From assembly GCA_002396085.1 (NCBI GenBank), contig DGWI01000012.1:16853-80852 (forward strand): DNA of 64,000 nt. Direction: 5' to 3'. Position numbers and translations under genes: made by a program. Shown piece after piece: positions 14,941 to 23,422 of this stretch; the stretch's first letter is position 1; each line of letters opens with the position of its first letter. Under the pieces are notes generated by a model, which had not been told where the DNA came from, ran no database searches, and saw only the letters and a program-made list of their open reading frames with translations. Source of the stretch: Porphyromonadaceae bacterium UBA4262. GTDB lineage: Bacteria; Bacteroidota; Bacteroidia; Bacteroidales; Muribaculaceae.

Positions 14941-16554
14941 TCATTGCCTGAGATAGGCAGCGCACTGGTCGGCACACCGCTCACCGTCGATGCCCGCCGA
15001 CACGATGCCGCCCGCATATCCGGCACCCTCGCCGCAGGGGAAAAGTCCCTCCAGCCGCACATGCATCAGCGACGACGGGTCGCGCAGGATGCGCACCGGG
15101 CTCGACGTACGGGTCTCAACGCCTATCATCAGCGCCTCGTTGGTCAGGAATCCGTGGCTCTGCCTACCGAACTGCCGAAAGCCTTCCTGCAGCCGGTGGC
15201 TGATGGACTGGGGCATCCAGAAGTGCAGGGGCGACGAGATGAGTCCCGGCGCATACGAGCTGCGGGGCAGGTCGTAGCTCAGACGGCCATTCACGAAGTC
15301 GGCCATGCGCTGGGCGGGGGCCGTCTGACGGTGGTTGCCAGCCAGCCAGCAGTCGCGCTCCAGCTGTTCCTGGAAACGCAGCACGCGCAGCGCATCGTCG
15401 CCCTCAACATCCTCAGCCCGCAGCTCCACCACCATGCCGCTGTTCGACCATTGTCCGCCACGGCCGGACGGACTCATGCCGTTCACCACAATCTGCTCCG
15501 GCCCGGTGGCCGCAGGGATGACAAAGCCGCCCGGACACATGCAGAACGAGTAGACACCGCGGCCCTCGACCTGGGTGACAAACGAGTACTCCGCCGCCGG
15601 CAGATACCGCCCCCGGCCCTGCCGCGAGTGATACTGTATCTGGTCTATCAGCTCGGCAGGATGCTCCAGCCTCACACCCACGGCAATGCCCTTCGCCTCC
15701 AGCTCCACGCCCGATGCCGACAGATAGCGATAGACATCGCGAGCCGAATGCCCCGTAGCCAATATCACAGGCCCCAAGAAGGTCTGCTCCCTCACGGACG
15801 ATGGTTGCTGGACCACGGACGATGGTTGCTGGACCACGGACGATGGTTGCTGGCTCACGGTCTCGATGCCTACCACCCTGTTGCCCTCCGTCAGGAGCCG
15901 CGTCATCCTGGTCTGGAAATGCACCTCCCCGCCACAGCCGACAATAGTCTGCCGCATGTTCTCAATCACCCTCGGCAGCTTGTCGGTGCCTATGTGCGGA
16001 TGGGTATCGGCCAGGATGCGCGTCGACGCACCGTGCTGGCAGAACACGTTGAGTATCTTCTCTACCGAACCCCGCTTCTTGGAGCGCGTGTAGAGCTTGC
16101 CGTCGGAGTAGGCCCCCGCCCCACCCTCGCCAAAGCAGTAGTTGCTCTCAGGGTCCACCTGCTGCGTCTTGCCGATACGCGCCAGGTCCTTCTTACGCTC
16201 ATGCACGTCCTTGCCGCGCTCCACCACGATGGGCCGCAGACCCAGCTCTATCAGCCGCAGGGCTGCAAACAGACCGCCCGGACCGGCGCCCACCACCACC
16301 ACCTGCGGAGACTTACTCACGTCGGGATATTCCGTACGCTGGTACTCGTCCTCACGGGGCATCTCGTTGATATAGGCCCGCACCTTCAGGTTGACGTAGA
16401 TGGTGCGCTGACGGGCATCGATGCTGCGACGCAGGATGCGCAGCGCCGTCAGCGTGCGCACATCGAAGCCATACTCCTCGGCCACATACTGCCTCAGAGC
16501 CTGCTCGGAGGCTGCCACATGGGGCGCAACACGTATCTGATACTCACTTACCAT
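14941..16554 (-). CDS. FAD-dependent oxidoreductase (COG2509-like)
   Basis: The 537-residue protein is a cytosolic flavoprotein of the uncharacterised NAD(P)/FAD dehydrogenase group. After an N-terminal domain with an RRSIDAR motif, the dinucleotide-binding motif is VVVVGAGPGGLFAALRLIE near residue 85, followed by VVERG (ribose-binding Glu). FGEGGAGAYSDGKLYTR and the C-terminal LFPCGEGAGYAGGIVSAGIDG are typical of the family. It is the last gene of the Gfo/Idh-DUF4421-DUF1460-DUF1232 operon. An in-frame 21-bp triplicate encodes QQPSSVV repeats at residues 234-254, between strands of the FAD domain. Substrate unknown. Confidence 0.9.
   Translation of the reverse strand: MVSEYQIRVAPHVAASEQALRQYVAEEYGFDVRTLTALRILRRSIDARQRTIYVNLKVRAYINEMPREDEYQRTEYPDVSKSPQVVVVGAGPGGLFAALRLIELGLRPIVVERGKDVHERKKDLARIGKTQQVDPESNYCFGEGGAGAYSDGKLYTRSKKRGSVEKILNVFCQHGASTRILADTHPHIGTDKLPRVIENMRQTIVGCGGEVHFQTRMTRLLTEGNRVVGIETVSQQPSSVVQQPSSVVQQPSSVREQTFLGPVILATGHSARDVYRYLSASGVELEAKGIAVGVRLEHPAELIDQIQYHSRQGRGRYLPAAEYSFVTQVEGRGVYSFCMCPGGFVIPAATGPEQIVVNGMSPSGRGGQWSNSGMVVELRAEDVEGDDALRVLRFQEQLERDCWLAGNHRQTAPAQRMADFVNGRLSYDLPRSSYAPGLISSPLHFWMPQSISHRLQEGFRQFGRQSHGFLTNEALMIGVETRTSSPVRILRDPSSLMHVRLEGLFPCGEGAGYAGGIVSAGIDGERCADQCAAYLRQ
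15792..15855 (-). repeat. 21-bp tandem repeat (x3) within FAD oxidoreductase
   Basis: Three consecutive copies of a 21-bp unit (plus-strand ACGGACGATGGTTGCTGGACC, last copy altered at its end) encode three heptapeptides VQQPSSV. The period keeps the frame, so copy-number change would lengthen or shorten a loop without breaking the protein. Confidence 0.85.
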
Positions 16555-16577
16555 AGCTCTTACGGTCTCTCGATGGT

Positions 16578-16973
16578 TTACTTGTCGCCACCGGGCATCA
16601 GGTCGCCTATCTCCTCTATCTCGTCCTCGTCAAACCACTTGCTCAGACGCTCGCGGGCCTTCGTCTCGATGTCGGGGTCAACCTCCGTCCACACCTTCTT
16701 CAGCACATACACCAGCACACCCAGGTCGTCGGCCAGGCCAGCTATGGGAATGGCATCAGGCACCACGTCGAGCGGGCTGATCAGATAGCCCAGGGCGCCA
16801 ATGATCATGGCTTTGTTGGTAGCACTCACCTTGTCGCTCTGCAAGGTATAATACAGTATCAGGGCTGCGTAAACCAGCTTCGCACCAGCACTCTTGGCAA
16901 TGCGCGCAATCTTCTCCACAAAGTCTCGCTTCGAGAACTTGTTGGAATAGTTCATAAACTCGGGTAAATCCAT
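16578..16973 (-). CDS. YkvA/DUF1232 family membrane protein
   Basis: A 131-residue protein with the DUF1232 core AALILYYTLQSD...MIIGALGYLISPLDVVPDAIP near residues 40-85, containing the family's hallmark YLISPLDVVPD. One to two hydrophobic segments suggest membrane association. The C-terminus is acidic. Function of the family is unknown. It lies 23 bp upstream of the FAD oxidoreductase gene and 27 bp downstream of the DUF1460 gene in the same operon. Confidence 0.9.
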   Translation of the reverse strand: MDLPEFMNYSNKFSKRDFVEKIARIAKSAGAKLVYAALILYYTLQSDKVSATNKAMIIGALGYLISPLDVVPDAIPIAGLADDLGVLVYVLKKVWTEVDPDIETKARERLSKWFDEDEIEEIGDLMPGGDK

Positions 16974-17000
16974 CTTTTTCTTATTTTATTCTTATTATAC

Positions 17001-17885
17001 TTATTCCGGTCGAATCCTTATGATCCTTATTCCCGTAAACGTAGGATGCTTGGTCATGTAGTAGCGCAGGGTCATGGGCTCCTCCACCACCTTGCGCCTT
17101 ATCTGCGAGGCATTCAGCAGGTGCAGCCCGTCGCTGCGCCACACGGCAAACCCCAGATGGGCAATGTCCAGCCCGGGCTTGTTGCTGGTGATGGCAATGA
17201 TGTCGCCGTCCTTCACCGACTGGCGCATCAGCGTGCTGTTCCGGATGTCCTCCTTGCGGATGTAGCGGGCCGTCAGTCCGCTCAGCGCCTGCTCCTGACG
17301 CCGTATCTGCTCCACCAGCTTAGGGTGAGCCTTCAGCGCGCGGTAGGCTCCGGGGTGCTCACTCATATAGCTCACCCTCACGGTCTGCACAGCACTGAAC
17401 GGAGGCACGGGCTGCTGTATCTCGCTCACCAGACGCCTCTTCGCGTTGTCGGCTATCCAGTCGGAGAAATAGTGCAGCCGCGACGTATAGCCGTCTATCC
17501 TGCCGCCGCGATAGCGCAGGGCAGTCAGCTGGCCCACGTAGTCGCCCCATGTCGTCCGGCCCTGCTGCAGACAGAGCTTCAGGGCCGCAACGGTCTCAAT
17601 GAGCGTGGTGCAGTCCAGCTGGCGAGTATTCACCACCAGCTGCTCGCGGTCGTTCACCTCCAGGGTGTGCGACACGTATGGCACTCCGACAAACTGCCGC
17701 GCCAGCGTCAGCACGTCGGTATGGGCATCGTAACGCTGCAGCAGACGGCAGACGGCCATGCTGTCGCGCCGCTGATAGGTCACCTGGCCATCGGACGGCA
17801 GCCAACACACCGCCGCCATCGCCACGACAGCCGTCCGCAGCATCCTCCTGTACACCTTATATATATATATAGCCATTGTCATCAT
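17001..17885 (-). CDS. DUF1460 family, NlpC-like amidase
   Basis: A 294-residue exported protein; the signal segment is LRTAVVAMAAVCWL, and translation might start at the internal Met at residue 15 rather than the first ATG. The DUF1460 core has the candidate catalytic Cys in QLDCTTLIETV near residue 92 and the candidate His in GLDIAHLGFAVW near residue 240, an arrangement like N-acetylmuramoyl-L-alanine amidases of the AmiA/NlpC-P60 superfamily. A periplasmic peptidoglycan-recycling role is inferred. The N-terminal IYIYK is encoded by a TATATA run at 17858-17870. Confidence 0.85.
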   Translation of the reverse strand: MMTMAIYIYKVYRRMLRTAVVAMAAVCWLPSDGQVTYQRRDSMAVCRLLQRYDAHTDVLTLARQFVGVPYVSHTLEVNDREQLVVNTRQLDCTTLIETVAALKLCLQQGRTTWGDYVGQLTALRYRGGRIDGYTSRLHYFSDWIADNAKRRLVSEIQQPVPPFSAVQTVRVSYMSEHPGAYRALKAHPKLVEQIRRQEQALSGLTARYIRKEDIRNSTLMRQSVKDGDIIAITSNKPGLDIAHLGFAVWRSDGLHLLNASQIRRKVVEEPMTLRYYMTKHPTFTGIRIIRIRPE

Positions 17886-17897
17886 TGTTTTATTGGG

Positions 17898-19040
17898 TCA
17901 CTTCTTCTTTTTATAGGGTCCGCGCGGCCCGAAGTTAAATCCGAAGTAGATACTCAGGTCGCCAAAGATATTGTTGGTGGCAAAGCGCGACTTATGATAG
18001 TTGTATGCCCTGACGATGGCCGACACGCCGCCATACCAGCGGGTGTTGTTCCAAACCAGCGCAAAGCGCCCGATGCCGTCGATGTTGAAGTTGCCGAAGT
18101 TGAATCCCTCGGCCCGCTCGCTCTCATCCTCCGAATACGAGTTTTTGTAGGCCAGCGCCAGCGACAGGCTGGAGCTCAGCAGCCAGTTGCGGGCAAACAC
18201 CCAGTTGTACGCATATCCCACCGATGCGTTGATGTTGCGATACTTCACTTTCTCGAAGTTGAATGCGCTGTCCAGCTGCACGTCACGGCCCAGCTTCTCC
18301 TTGGCCAGCTCTTCCATCCGACGGTAGTCGAAGGCTATGTGGTGGGTGTTATACCCCAGTCCGGCCATCCAGGTGCCGCAGCTGATCTTCTGGCACGAGC
18401 TCTGCGCGAAGGCGGCAGGATAGGAGAAGTGGCGGTAGTTGAAGATGTAGTAGAGGTTCAGTCCCGTGATGCTGACCTCCAGTCCGTCGAACGCCACGCC
18501 CTCCAGCTCTCGCGTGTCGATGCCCTTGCCCATGTCCGCACTGCGTATCTTGTAGTTGTTCACCGTTCTCCGATAGAAAATGTCGGCTCCGAAGCGGGCG
18601 CTGTATATGCTGGCGTCGAGCTCTATGCGGGGCGTCTTGCTGAAGATGTTCAGGTTGCGCAGGTCGATGGTGTAGCCCAGGAATATCCAGCGCCACCCGA
18701 AGTAGGGGCCTATGCGGATGTCGGTCTGCGGAGCGAAGGTAATCGACTGTCCGTCGCGCCCCGTAGTGCTCAGGCGGTAGTAGTCGAAGGTGGTCACCGA
18801 CTGCAGCATCAGCGCCCAGTTGTAGTGCTGCGGCTCCACATAGGCGGTGTCCTGGTCGCTGAAGCTGTCGACGAGCCGCGCCAGCCAGCCTTTCTTCTTC
18901 GGCTCCGAGGTCGGGAGTGGGGTCGCCATCCCCGGCTGCTCCATCGTCAGCGTGTCGCGGGCTTGAGCCACAAGCGCATCGCCAGCAAAGGACATCAGTG
19001 CCGTCATCAGCATCACTATCAGCAACAACCCACGCATCAC
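17898..19040 (-). CDS. DUF4421 family outer-membrane protein
   Basis: A 380-residue exported protein with an N-terminal signal peptide (LLLIVMLMTALMSFAG) and alternating aromatic/polar strands throughout, such as YFGWRWIFLGYTIDLRNLN and FGDLSIYFGFNFG near the C-terminus, typical of a Bacteroidetes beta-barrel. It matches DUF4421 by overall pattern. The usual terminal aromatic is followed by a basic tail PRGPYKKKK. It begins 6 bp after the oxidoreductase gene and precedes DUF1460 by 12 bp, so it is co-transcribed with envelope-related genes. Function unknown. Confidence 0.85.
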   Translation of the reverse strand: MMRGLLLIVMLMTALMSFAGDALVAQARDTLTMEQPGMATPLPTSEPKKKGWLARLVDSFSDQDTAYVEPQHYNWALMLQSVTTFDYYRLSTTGRDGQSITFAPQTDIRIGPYFGWRWIFLGYTIDLRNLNIFSKTPRIELDASIYSARFGADIFYRRTVNNYKIRSADMGKGIDTRELEGVAFDGLEVSITGLNLYYIFNYRHFSYPAAFAQSSCQKISCGTWMAGLGYNTHHIAFDYRRMEELAKEKLGRDVQLDSAFNFEKVKYRNINASVGYAYNWVFARNWLLSSSLSLALAYKNSYSEDESERAEGFNFGNFNIDGIGRFALVWNNTRWYGGVSAIVRAYNYHKSRFATNNIFGDLSIYFGFNFGPRGPYKKKK

Positions 19041-19046
19041 TCCGCC

Positions 19047-20030
19047 CTAGAATTTTCCAAGTATACGGTCCAGCGCCCAGTTGACGGGAGTGGCACTCAC
19101 ACTAGTACAGGTGCAGACGCTGATGCCCTGCAGGTGCTCTATGACATTTTTGATGATGGGATACTGCACGTAGGGAGGATTAGGCACCGCTATGCTCTCC
19201 TCACCATATAGGGTATGCAGGCGGATGGGCTGGAAGTCGAACACCGAGAAGCTCACCGACCCACGGTCGCCCATCAGCTCAATGCGGTCTTCCTGCGACG
19301 ACTCATGGGCCACGAAGCACCACGACCCTGAGCCGGGCAGACCGTTCTCAAACTGGAAGCAGGCCGTCACCGAGTCTTCTGCCTCGTACAGGCCCCCTCG
19401 GTTGGCACAGATGCCACGGGCCTCCGTAATGACACCGAAGAGCTGCTGCAGGAAGTCGAGCTGGTGGGGAGCCAGGTCGTAGAAGTAGCCGCCGCCAGCC
19501 ACATCGGGCTGCAGCCGCCAGGGCAGCGAACCGTCTGCCGCACGGTCGGCATCGCGGGGAGGAACGGCGAAGCGCACCTGCACGTTCACCACCTTGCCGA
19601 TGACTCCGCGCTCCACAATCTCCTTCACCTTCAGGAAGTAAGGCAGATAGCGACGGTAGTAGGCCACAAAACAAGGCACACCCGTCTCCTCCGACACGCG
19701 GTTCACCCTGACGCAGTCCTCGTATGCCGAGGCCAGCGGCTTCTCCACATACACTGGCTTGCCTGCCTTCATGGCCATGATGGCAAAGGTGGCATGACTC
19801 GACGGAGGGGTGGCAATGTACACCGCATTCACCTCCTCGTCGTCTATCAGCTCCTGGGCATCGGTATACCAGCGCGGTATCTTGAAACGCTCGGCATAGC
19901 TGCGCGCACGACGCTCACTGCGGCTCATCACCGCTACAACACTTGAGCCCTCTACCTCAGAGAATGCCGGCCCACTCTTCTTCTCCGTCACCTCACCGCA
20001 ACCGATGAAGCCCCACTTGATATTTTTCAT
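19047..20030 (-). CDS. Gfo/Idh/MocA family oxidoreductase
   Basis: The 327-residue enzyme has an N-terminal Rossmann fold (WGFIGCGEVTEKKSGPAF at residues 6-23) and the family signature EKPLASAYEDC near residue 95, where the Lys is the catalytic residue. The C-terminal part supplies the substrate domain, with GGGYFYDLAPHQLDFLQQLFG near 180 including the usual His. An NAD(P)-dependent sugar or polyol dehydrogenase is expected; the substrate is not evident. It is the first gene of a five-gene minus-strand operon driven by the promoter at 20041-20048. Confidence 0.93.
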   Translation of the reverse strand: MKNIKWGFIGCGEVTEKKSGPAFSEVEGSSVVAVMSRSERRARSYAERFKIPRWYTDAQELIDDEEVNAVYIATPPSSHATFAIMAMKAGKPVYVEKPLASAYEDCVRVNRVSEETGVPCFVAYYRRYLPYFLKVKEIVERGVIGKVVNVQVRFAVPPRDADRAADGSLPWRLQPDVAGGGYFYDLAPHQLDFLQQLFGVITEARGICANRGGLYEAEDSVTACFQFENGLPGSGSWCFVAHESSQEDRIELMGDRGSVSFSVFDFQPIRLHTLYGEESIAVPNPPYVQYPIIKNVIEHLQGISVCTCTSVSATPVNWALDRILGKF

Positions 20031-20040
20031 AATTCGCCTG

Positions 20041-20100
20041 CAAAGATACGAATTTTTTCTTAATTCTTAATTCTTAATTCTTAATTTATTCGTACCTTTG
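20041..20100. promoter_or_regulatory. Divergent promoters separated by CTTAATT heptamers
   Basis: A minus-strand -7 box TATCTTTG (20041-20048) faces the oxidoreductase gene and a plus-strand -7 box TACCTTTG (20093-20100) faces the membrane-protein gene. Between them are four exact CTTAATT copies (20059-20086). No TTTG -33 element is seen at the expected distance on either side, so the heptamers occupy both -33 regions. Confidence 0.75.
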
Positions 20101-20122
20101 CAGGCAAAAACAACAAAACACA

Positions 20123-20740
20123 ATGGAAAAGCAACAAGATACCACTCCGCTGAAGGTGCGCAGCTTCCGCAAGGTGCTCACCACTGGCTACCAGCACTAT
20201 ACCAGCCACTTCCGGGCATTCTTCAAGGCTTCCTGGCTCATCGCCCTGCTTACGGCTCTGCTCTTCGGAGCGCTGGCCACAGCCCTACTCGTCTACCTGC
20301 CGCTCACACTGCTGGCACCCATCTTCCTATGCCTCATGCCACTGGCCATCCCCGTGGTGTATGCACTCATACGGCGACTGCTCAAACGACAGCAGCAGTT
20401 CTGGTTCACGCGCAACGGCAACTTCCGACTGCACCTGCGCCACTGCGGACTCATCGTCGCCGTCATGCTCAGCAGCACGCTGCTCACACTCCTGGCCAGC
20501 TGCCTGCTACTGATGCCCGCTGCCATACTCTGTCTGGCCAACATGCAGGCACTGCAGGGCATGCTCATCGGTGACCCGTCAGGTATGCCCAGCTATATGA
20601 TAGCTCTCACCTTCGCCACCTTCGTATTCACGGCATTCATGCAGTTCTACGTCAGCCAGCCGCTGCTCGTACACCACTACTTCGCCTGCGGCTCCGTAGA
20701 TGCCCGCGAGGCTGAACGCCGCAACGCCGGCATCAACTAA
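20123..20740 (+). CDS. Polytopic membrane protein, unknown
   Basis: A 205-residue protein with about four membrane segments: residues 38-60, 62-85 (LVYLPLTLLAPIFLCLMPLAI), 112-138 (LIVAVMLSSTLLTLLASCLLL) and 155-175. Basic stretches between them (RRLLKRQQQFW, RNGNFRLHLRH) should face the cytoplasm. The family is not recognised. It is the first gene of a plus-strand unit with hisB (21-bp gap) and a phosphoethanolamine transferase, so an envelope role is possible but not shown. Confidence 0.75.
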   Translation: MEKQQDTTPLKVRSFRKVLTTGYQHYTSHFRAFFKASWLIALLTALLFGALATALLVYLPLTLLAPIFLCLMPLAIPVVYALIRRLLKRQQQFWFTRNGNFRLHLRHCGLIVAVMLSSTLLTLLASCLLLMPAAILCLANMQALQGMLIGDPSGMPSYMIALTFATFVFTAFMQFYVSQPLLVHHYFACGSVDAREAERRNAGIN

Positions 20741-20761
20741 AGCACAAACCAACACCACATT

Positions 20762-21820
20762 ATGAAGAAAATACTATTCATCGACCGAGACGGCACCATC
20801 ATCCGCGAGCCTGCCGACGAGCAGATTGACTCGTTCCAGAAACTACAGTTCGTGCCGCGCGCCATCAGCAACCTCGTATTCCTGCGTCAGCACACCGACT
20901 ATCTGTTCGTCATGGTCAGCAACCAGGACGGACTGGGCACCGATGCCTTCCCTGAAGACACCTTCTGGCCAGTCCATAACTTCATCCTCGACACCCTGAA
21001 GGGCGAGGGCGTAACGTTCGACGACATACTCATCGACCCCCACTTCCCTGAGGACAACGCTCCCACGCGCAAACCCAATACCGGACTGGTGGAGAAATAC
21101 ATGAACACTGCGGAGTACGACATCGAGCACTCCTTCGTCATCGGCGACCGCGACACCGACCGCCAGTTTGCACAGAACATCGGCTGCGGCTTCCTGCAGA
21201 TAGGCGACTGGGACCGCGCGGCAGCCATCGCCTACGGTGGCGAGCGAACGGCAGAGCTGCGACGCACCACCAAGGAGACCGATGTCTACGTCAAGCTCGA
21301 CCTCGACGGCAACGGACACTGCGACATCCAGACCGGACTGGGATTCTTCGACCACATGCTCGAACAGATTGGCAAGCACGGTATGATCGACCTCACCATC
21401 CACACCCGTGGCGACTTGAACGTCGACGAGCACCACACCATCGAGGACACTGCCCTCTGCCTGGGCGAGTGCCTGCTGAAAGCCCTGGGCGACAAGCGAG
21501 GCATTGAGCGCTACGGCTACTGCCTGCCCATGGACGACAGTCTGTGCCACGTATGCCTCGACTTCGGAGGCCGACCCTGGCTCGTCTGGGATGCCCAGTT
21601 CCATCGCGAGCGCATAGGCGACGTACCTACAGAGATGTTCTACCACTTCTTCAAGTCGCTCAGCGACACTGCCCGCATGAACCTCAACATCCGCGCCGAG
21701 GGACAGAACGAGCACCACAAGATAGAGGGCATCTTCAAGGCCCTGGCCCGCGCACTCAAGATGGCCGTACGCCGCGATGTCTACCACTATGAGCTCCCCT
21801 CTACTAAGGGAGCATTATAA
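20762..21820 (+). CDS. hisB: Bifunctional histidinol-phosphatase/IGP dehydratase
   Basis: The 352-residue fusion carries two histidine-biosynthesis activities. Residues 1-165 are a HAD phosphatase (FIDRDGTIIREP with the nucleophile Asp at the N-terminus, GDRDTDRQFA near 130) for histidinol-phosphate. Residues 170-352 are imidazoleglycerol-phosphate dehydratase with GFFDHMLEQIGKHG, DEHHTIEDTA and a second His cluster EGQNEHHKIEG. Length and order match the enterobacterial-type HisB. No other his gene is in the window; it lies instead between a membrane protein and a phosphoethanolamine transferase, 19 bp before the latter. Confidence 0.96.
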   Translation: MKKILFIDRDGTIIREPADEQIDSFQKLQFVPRAISNLVFLRQHTDYLFVMVSNQDGLGTDAFPEDTFWPVHNFILDTLKGEGVTFDDILIDPHFPEDNAPTRKPNTGLVEKYMNTAEYDIEHSFVIGDRDTDRQFAQNIGCGFLQIGDWDRAAAIAYGGERTAELRRTTKETDVYVKLDLDGNGHCDIQTGLGFFDHMLEQIGKHGMIDLTIHTRGDLNVDEHHTIEDTALCLGECLLKALGDKRGIERYGYCLPMDDSLCHVCLDFGGRPWLVWDAQFHRERIGDVPTEMFYHFFKSLSDTARMNLNIRAEGQNEHHKIEGIFKALARALKMAVRRDVYHYELPSTKGAL

Positions 21821-21839
21821 CCCCACACCCACAACAAGC

Positions 21840-23414
21840 ATGAAGAAAATCTTCCGTCGTCCACTGTCGCTGATGGCATGCTCCTGCATCGCCAGCATAG
21901 CCACACTGGTGCTCTACAACATCCCGTTCTTCCAATACGTCGCTGCCAATACCAATGCAACTGCAGCAGGCAGTGCATTCCTGATGGCATCGCTCGTAGT
22001 CATCATGCTGGCCGTCAACTTCATGATGACCTATCTCACCCTGTTCCTCCTGCGGAAGGTAGGGCGCATCCTGATGGCCGTCATCGCCGTCATCAATGCC
22101 ACGGCCGTCTACTTCATCATCACCTACAACGTCATCATCGACGCCACCACCATCAGCAACGTCTTCAACACCCGCTACTCTGAGGCATCGGGCTTCTTCA
22201 GCTGGTCGCTGTGGCTCTTCATCGCCGCCCTGGGTCTGCTGCCCGCACTCTGCTGCCTGCTGCAGCCCATTGTCTACGGCAAGGCCCGCAGGATGCTCGT
22301 CTGCTGCGGCAGCGCACTGGCCCTCACCCTCGCCGTGGCTCTGGCCAACATCAACCAGACGCTGTGGATCAGTCAGCACGACACCGAACTGGGGGCACTG
22401 CTGCAGCCCTGGTCCTATCTGGTCAACACCATCCGCGTGGTCAGCCAACAGCAAGACAAGCAGGCTGAGGAAATCAAACTGCCGGCAGGCACCATCACCG
22501 ACCAGGACAAGGCCGTCGTGGTGCTCGTCATCGGCGAGTCGGCACGCAAGGCCAACTTCCAGCTCTACGGCTACCAGCGACCCACCAACCCGCTGCTCTC
22601 CAGGCAGCAGGGACTGCACGTCTACCAGGCCAACTCCTGCGCCACCTATACCACTGCCGGCACCAAAGCCATCCTCGAACCCAAGAACAGTGACGATCTC
22701 TACGAGCTGCTTCCCAACTACGCCTTCCGCCTGGGAGCCGACGTAGTGTGGCGCACCTCCAACTGGGGCGAACCACCCATACACATCGACGAATACCTGA
22801 CCGACGGCGAGCTGGCAAAACGCTATCCCAGCGAGGACTCCCACTACGACGGCATCCTGCTGGCTGGACTCCGCGAGCGCATCGAGTCGAGCAACAAGAA
22901 CAAGGTGCTCATCGTGCTCCATACCAGCACCAGCCACGGACCCAACTATGCCGACAAATATCCCAAACAGTTCGAGCACTTCAAGCCCGTAGCCAAGAAC
23001 GTCGAGGAAGGCGAGAAGCACCTCGACCAGCTGGTCAACGCCTACGACAACACCATCCGCTATACCGACTTCATGCTCGACAGTCTGATCAACACCCTAC
23101 GCGGCATGACCGACTGGAAGACTGCCATGATCTTCATCTCAGACCACGGTGAGTCGCTGGGCGAGAAGGGAATGTTCATGCACGGCATGCCCATGCGGCT
23201 GGCCCCCAAGGTACAGTACGAGATACCCTTCCTGGTGTGGACCTCCGAGGGCTTCCGTCGCTATAAGCCCACCGCACCTGACGGACCGTCGCCTGCCGAA
23301 GGCCAGCTCCCCACCCTTCTTGAACAGCACTATATCTTCCATTCCGTGCTCAACCTGCTATCCATCAAGTCGCCCGCCTACGACCCCGCGTTCGACATCT
23401 TCGAGACACCGTAG
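21840..23414 (+). CDS. Phosphoethanolamine transferase (EptA/CptA type)
   Basis: The 524-residue inner-membrane enzyme has five N-terminal membrane segments (about residues 12-165) and a periplasmic sulfatase-fold domain. Metal and catalytic motifs are VLVIGESARKANFQLYGY near 232, the nucleophile Thr in ATYTTAGTKA near 273, HTSTSHGPNY near 365, and FISDHGESLGEKGMFMHGMP near 436. It should transfer phosphoethanolamine from phosphatidylethanolamine to lipid A or another envelope glycolipid, which is known to alter polymyxin sensitivity. The start at 21840 is preferred over an upstream in-frame ATG that overlaps hisB. It converges on the AMP ligase with only 8 bp between and no visible terminator. 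Confidence 0.9.
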   Translation: MKKIFRRPLSLMACSCIASIATLVLYNIPFFQYVAANTNATAAGSAFLMASLVVIMLAVNFMMTYLTLFLLRKVGRILMAVIAVINATAVYFIITYNVIIDATTISNVFNTRYSEASGFFSWSLWLFIAALGLLPALCCLLQPIVYGKARRMLVCCGSALALTLAVALANINQTLWISQHDTELGALLQPWSYLVNTIRVVSQQQDKQAEEIKLPAGTITDQDKAVVVLVIGESARKANFQLYGYQRPTNPLLSRQQGLHVYQANSCATYTTAGTKAILEPKNSDDLYELLPNYAFRLGADVVWRTSNWGEPPIHIDEYLTDGELAKRYPSEDSHYDGILLAGLRERIESSNKNKVLIVLHTSTSHGPNYADKYPKQFEHFKPVAKNVEEGEKHLDQLVNAYDNTIRYTDFMLDSLINTLRGMTDWKTAMIFISDHGESLGEKGMFMHGMPMRLAPKVQYEIPFLVWTSEGFRRYKPTAPDGPSPAEGQLPTLLEQHYIFHSVLNLLSIKSPAYDPAFDIFETP

Positions 23415-23422
23415 CCACCCCA

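Noticed and set aside
7137..16788. Long plus-strand frames opposite leuA, the VirE_N ATPase, DUF4301 and the FAD oxidoreductase (e.g. 8928-11213, 13279-14721, 14893-16788)
   Set aside because: They are antisense shadows of well-supported genes, produced by high GC and strong codon bias; their translations are low in structure and match no family.
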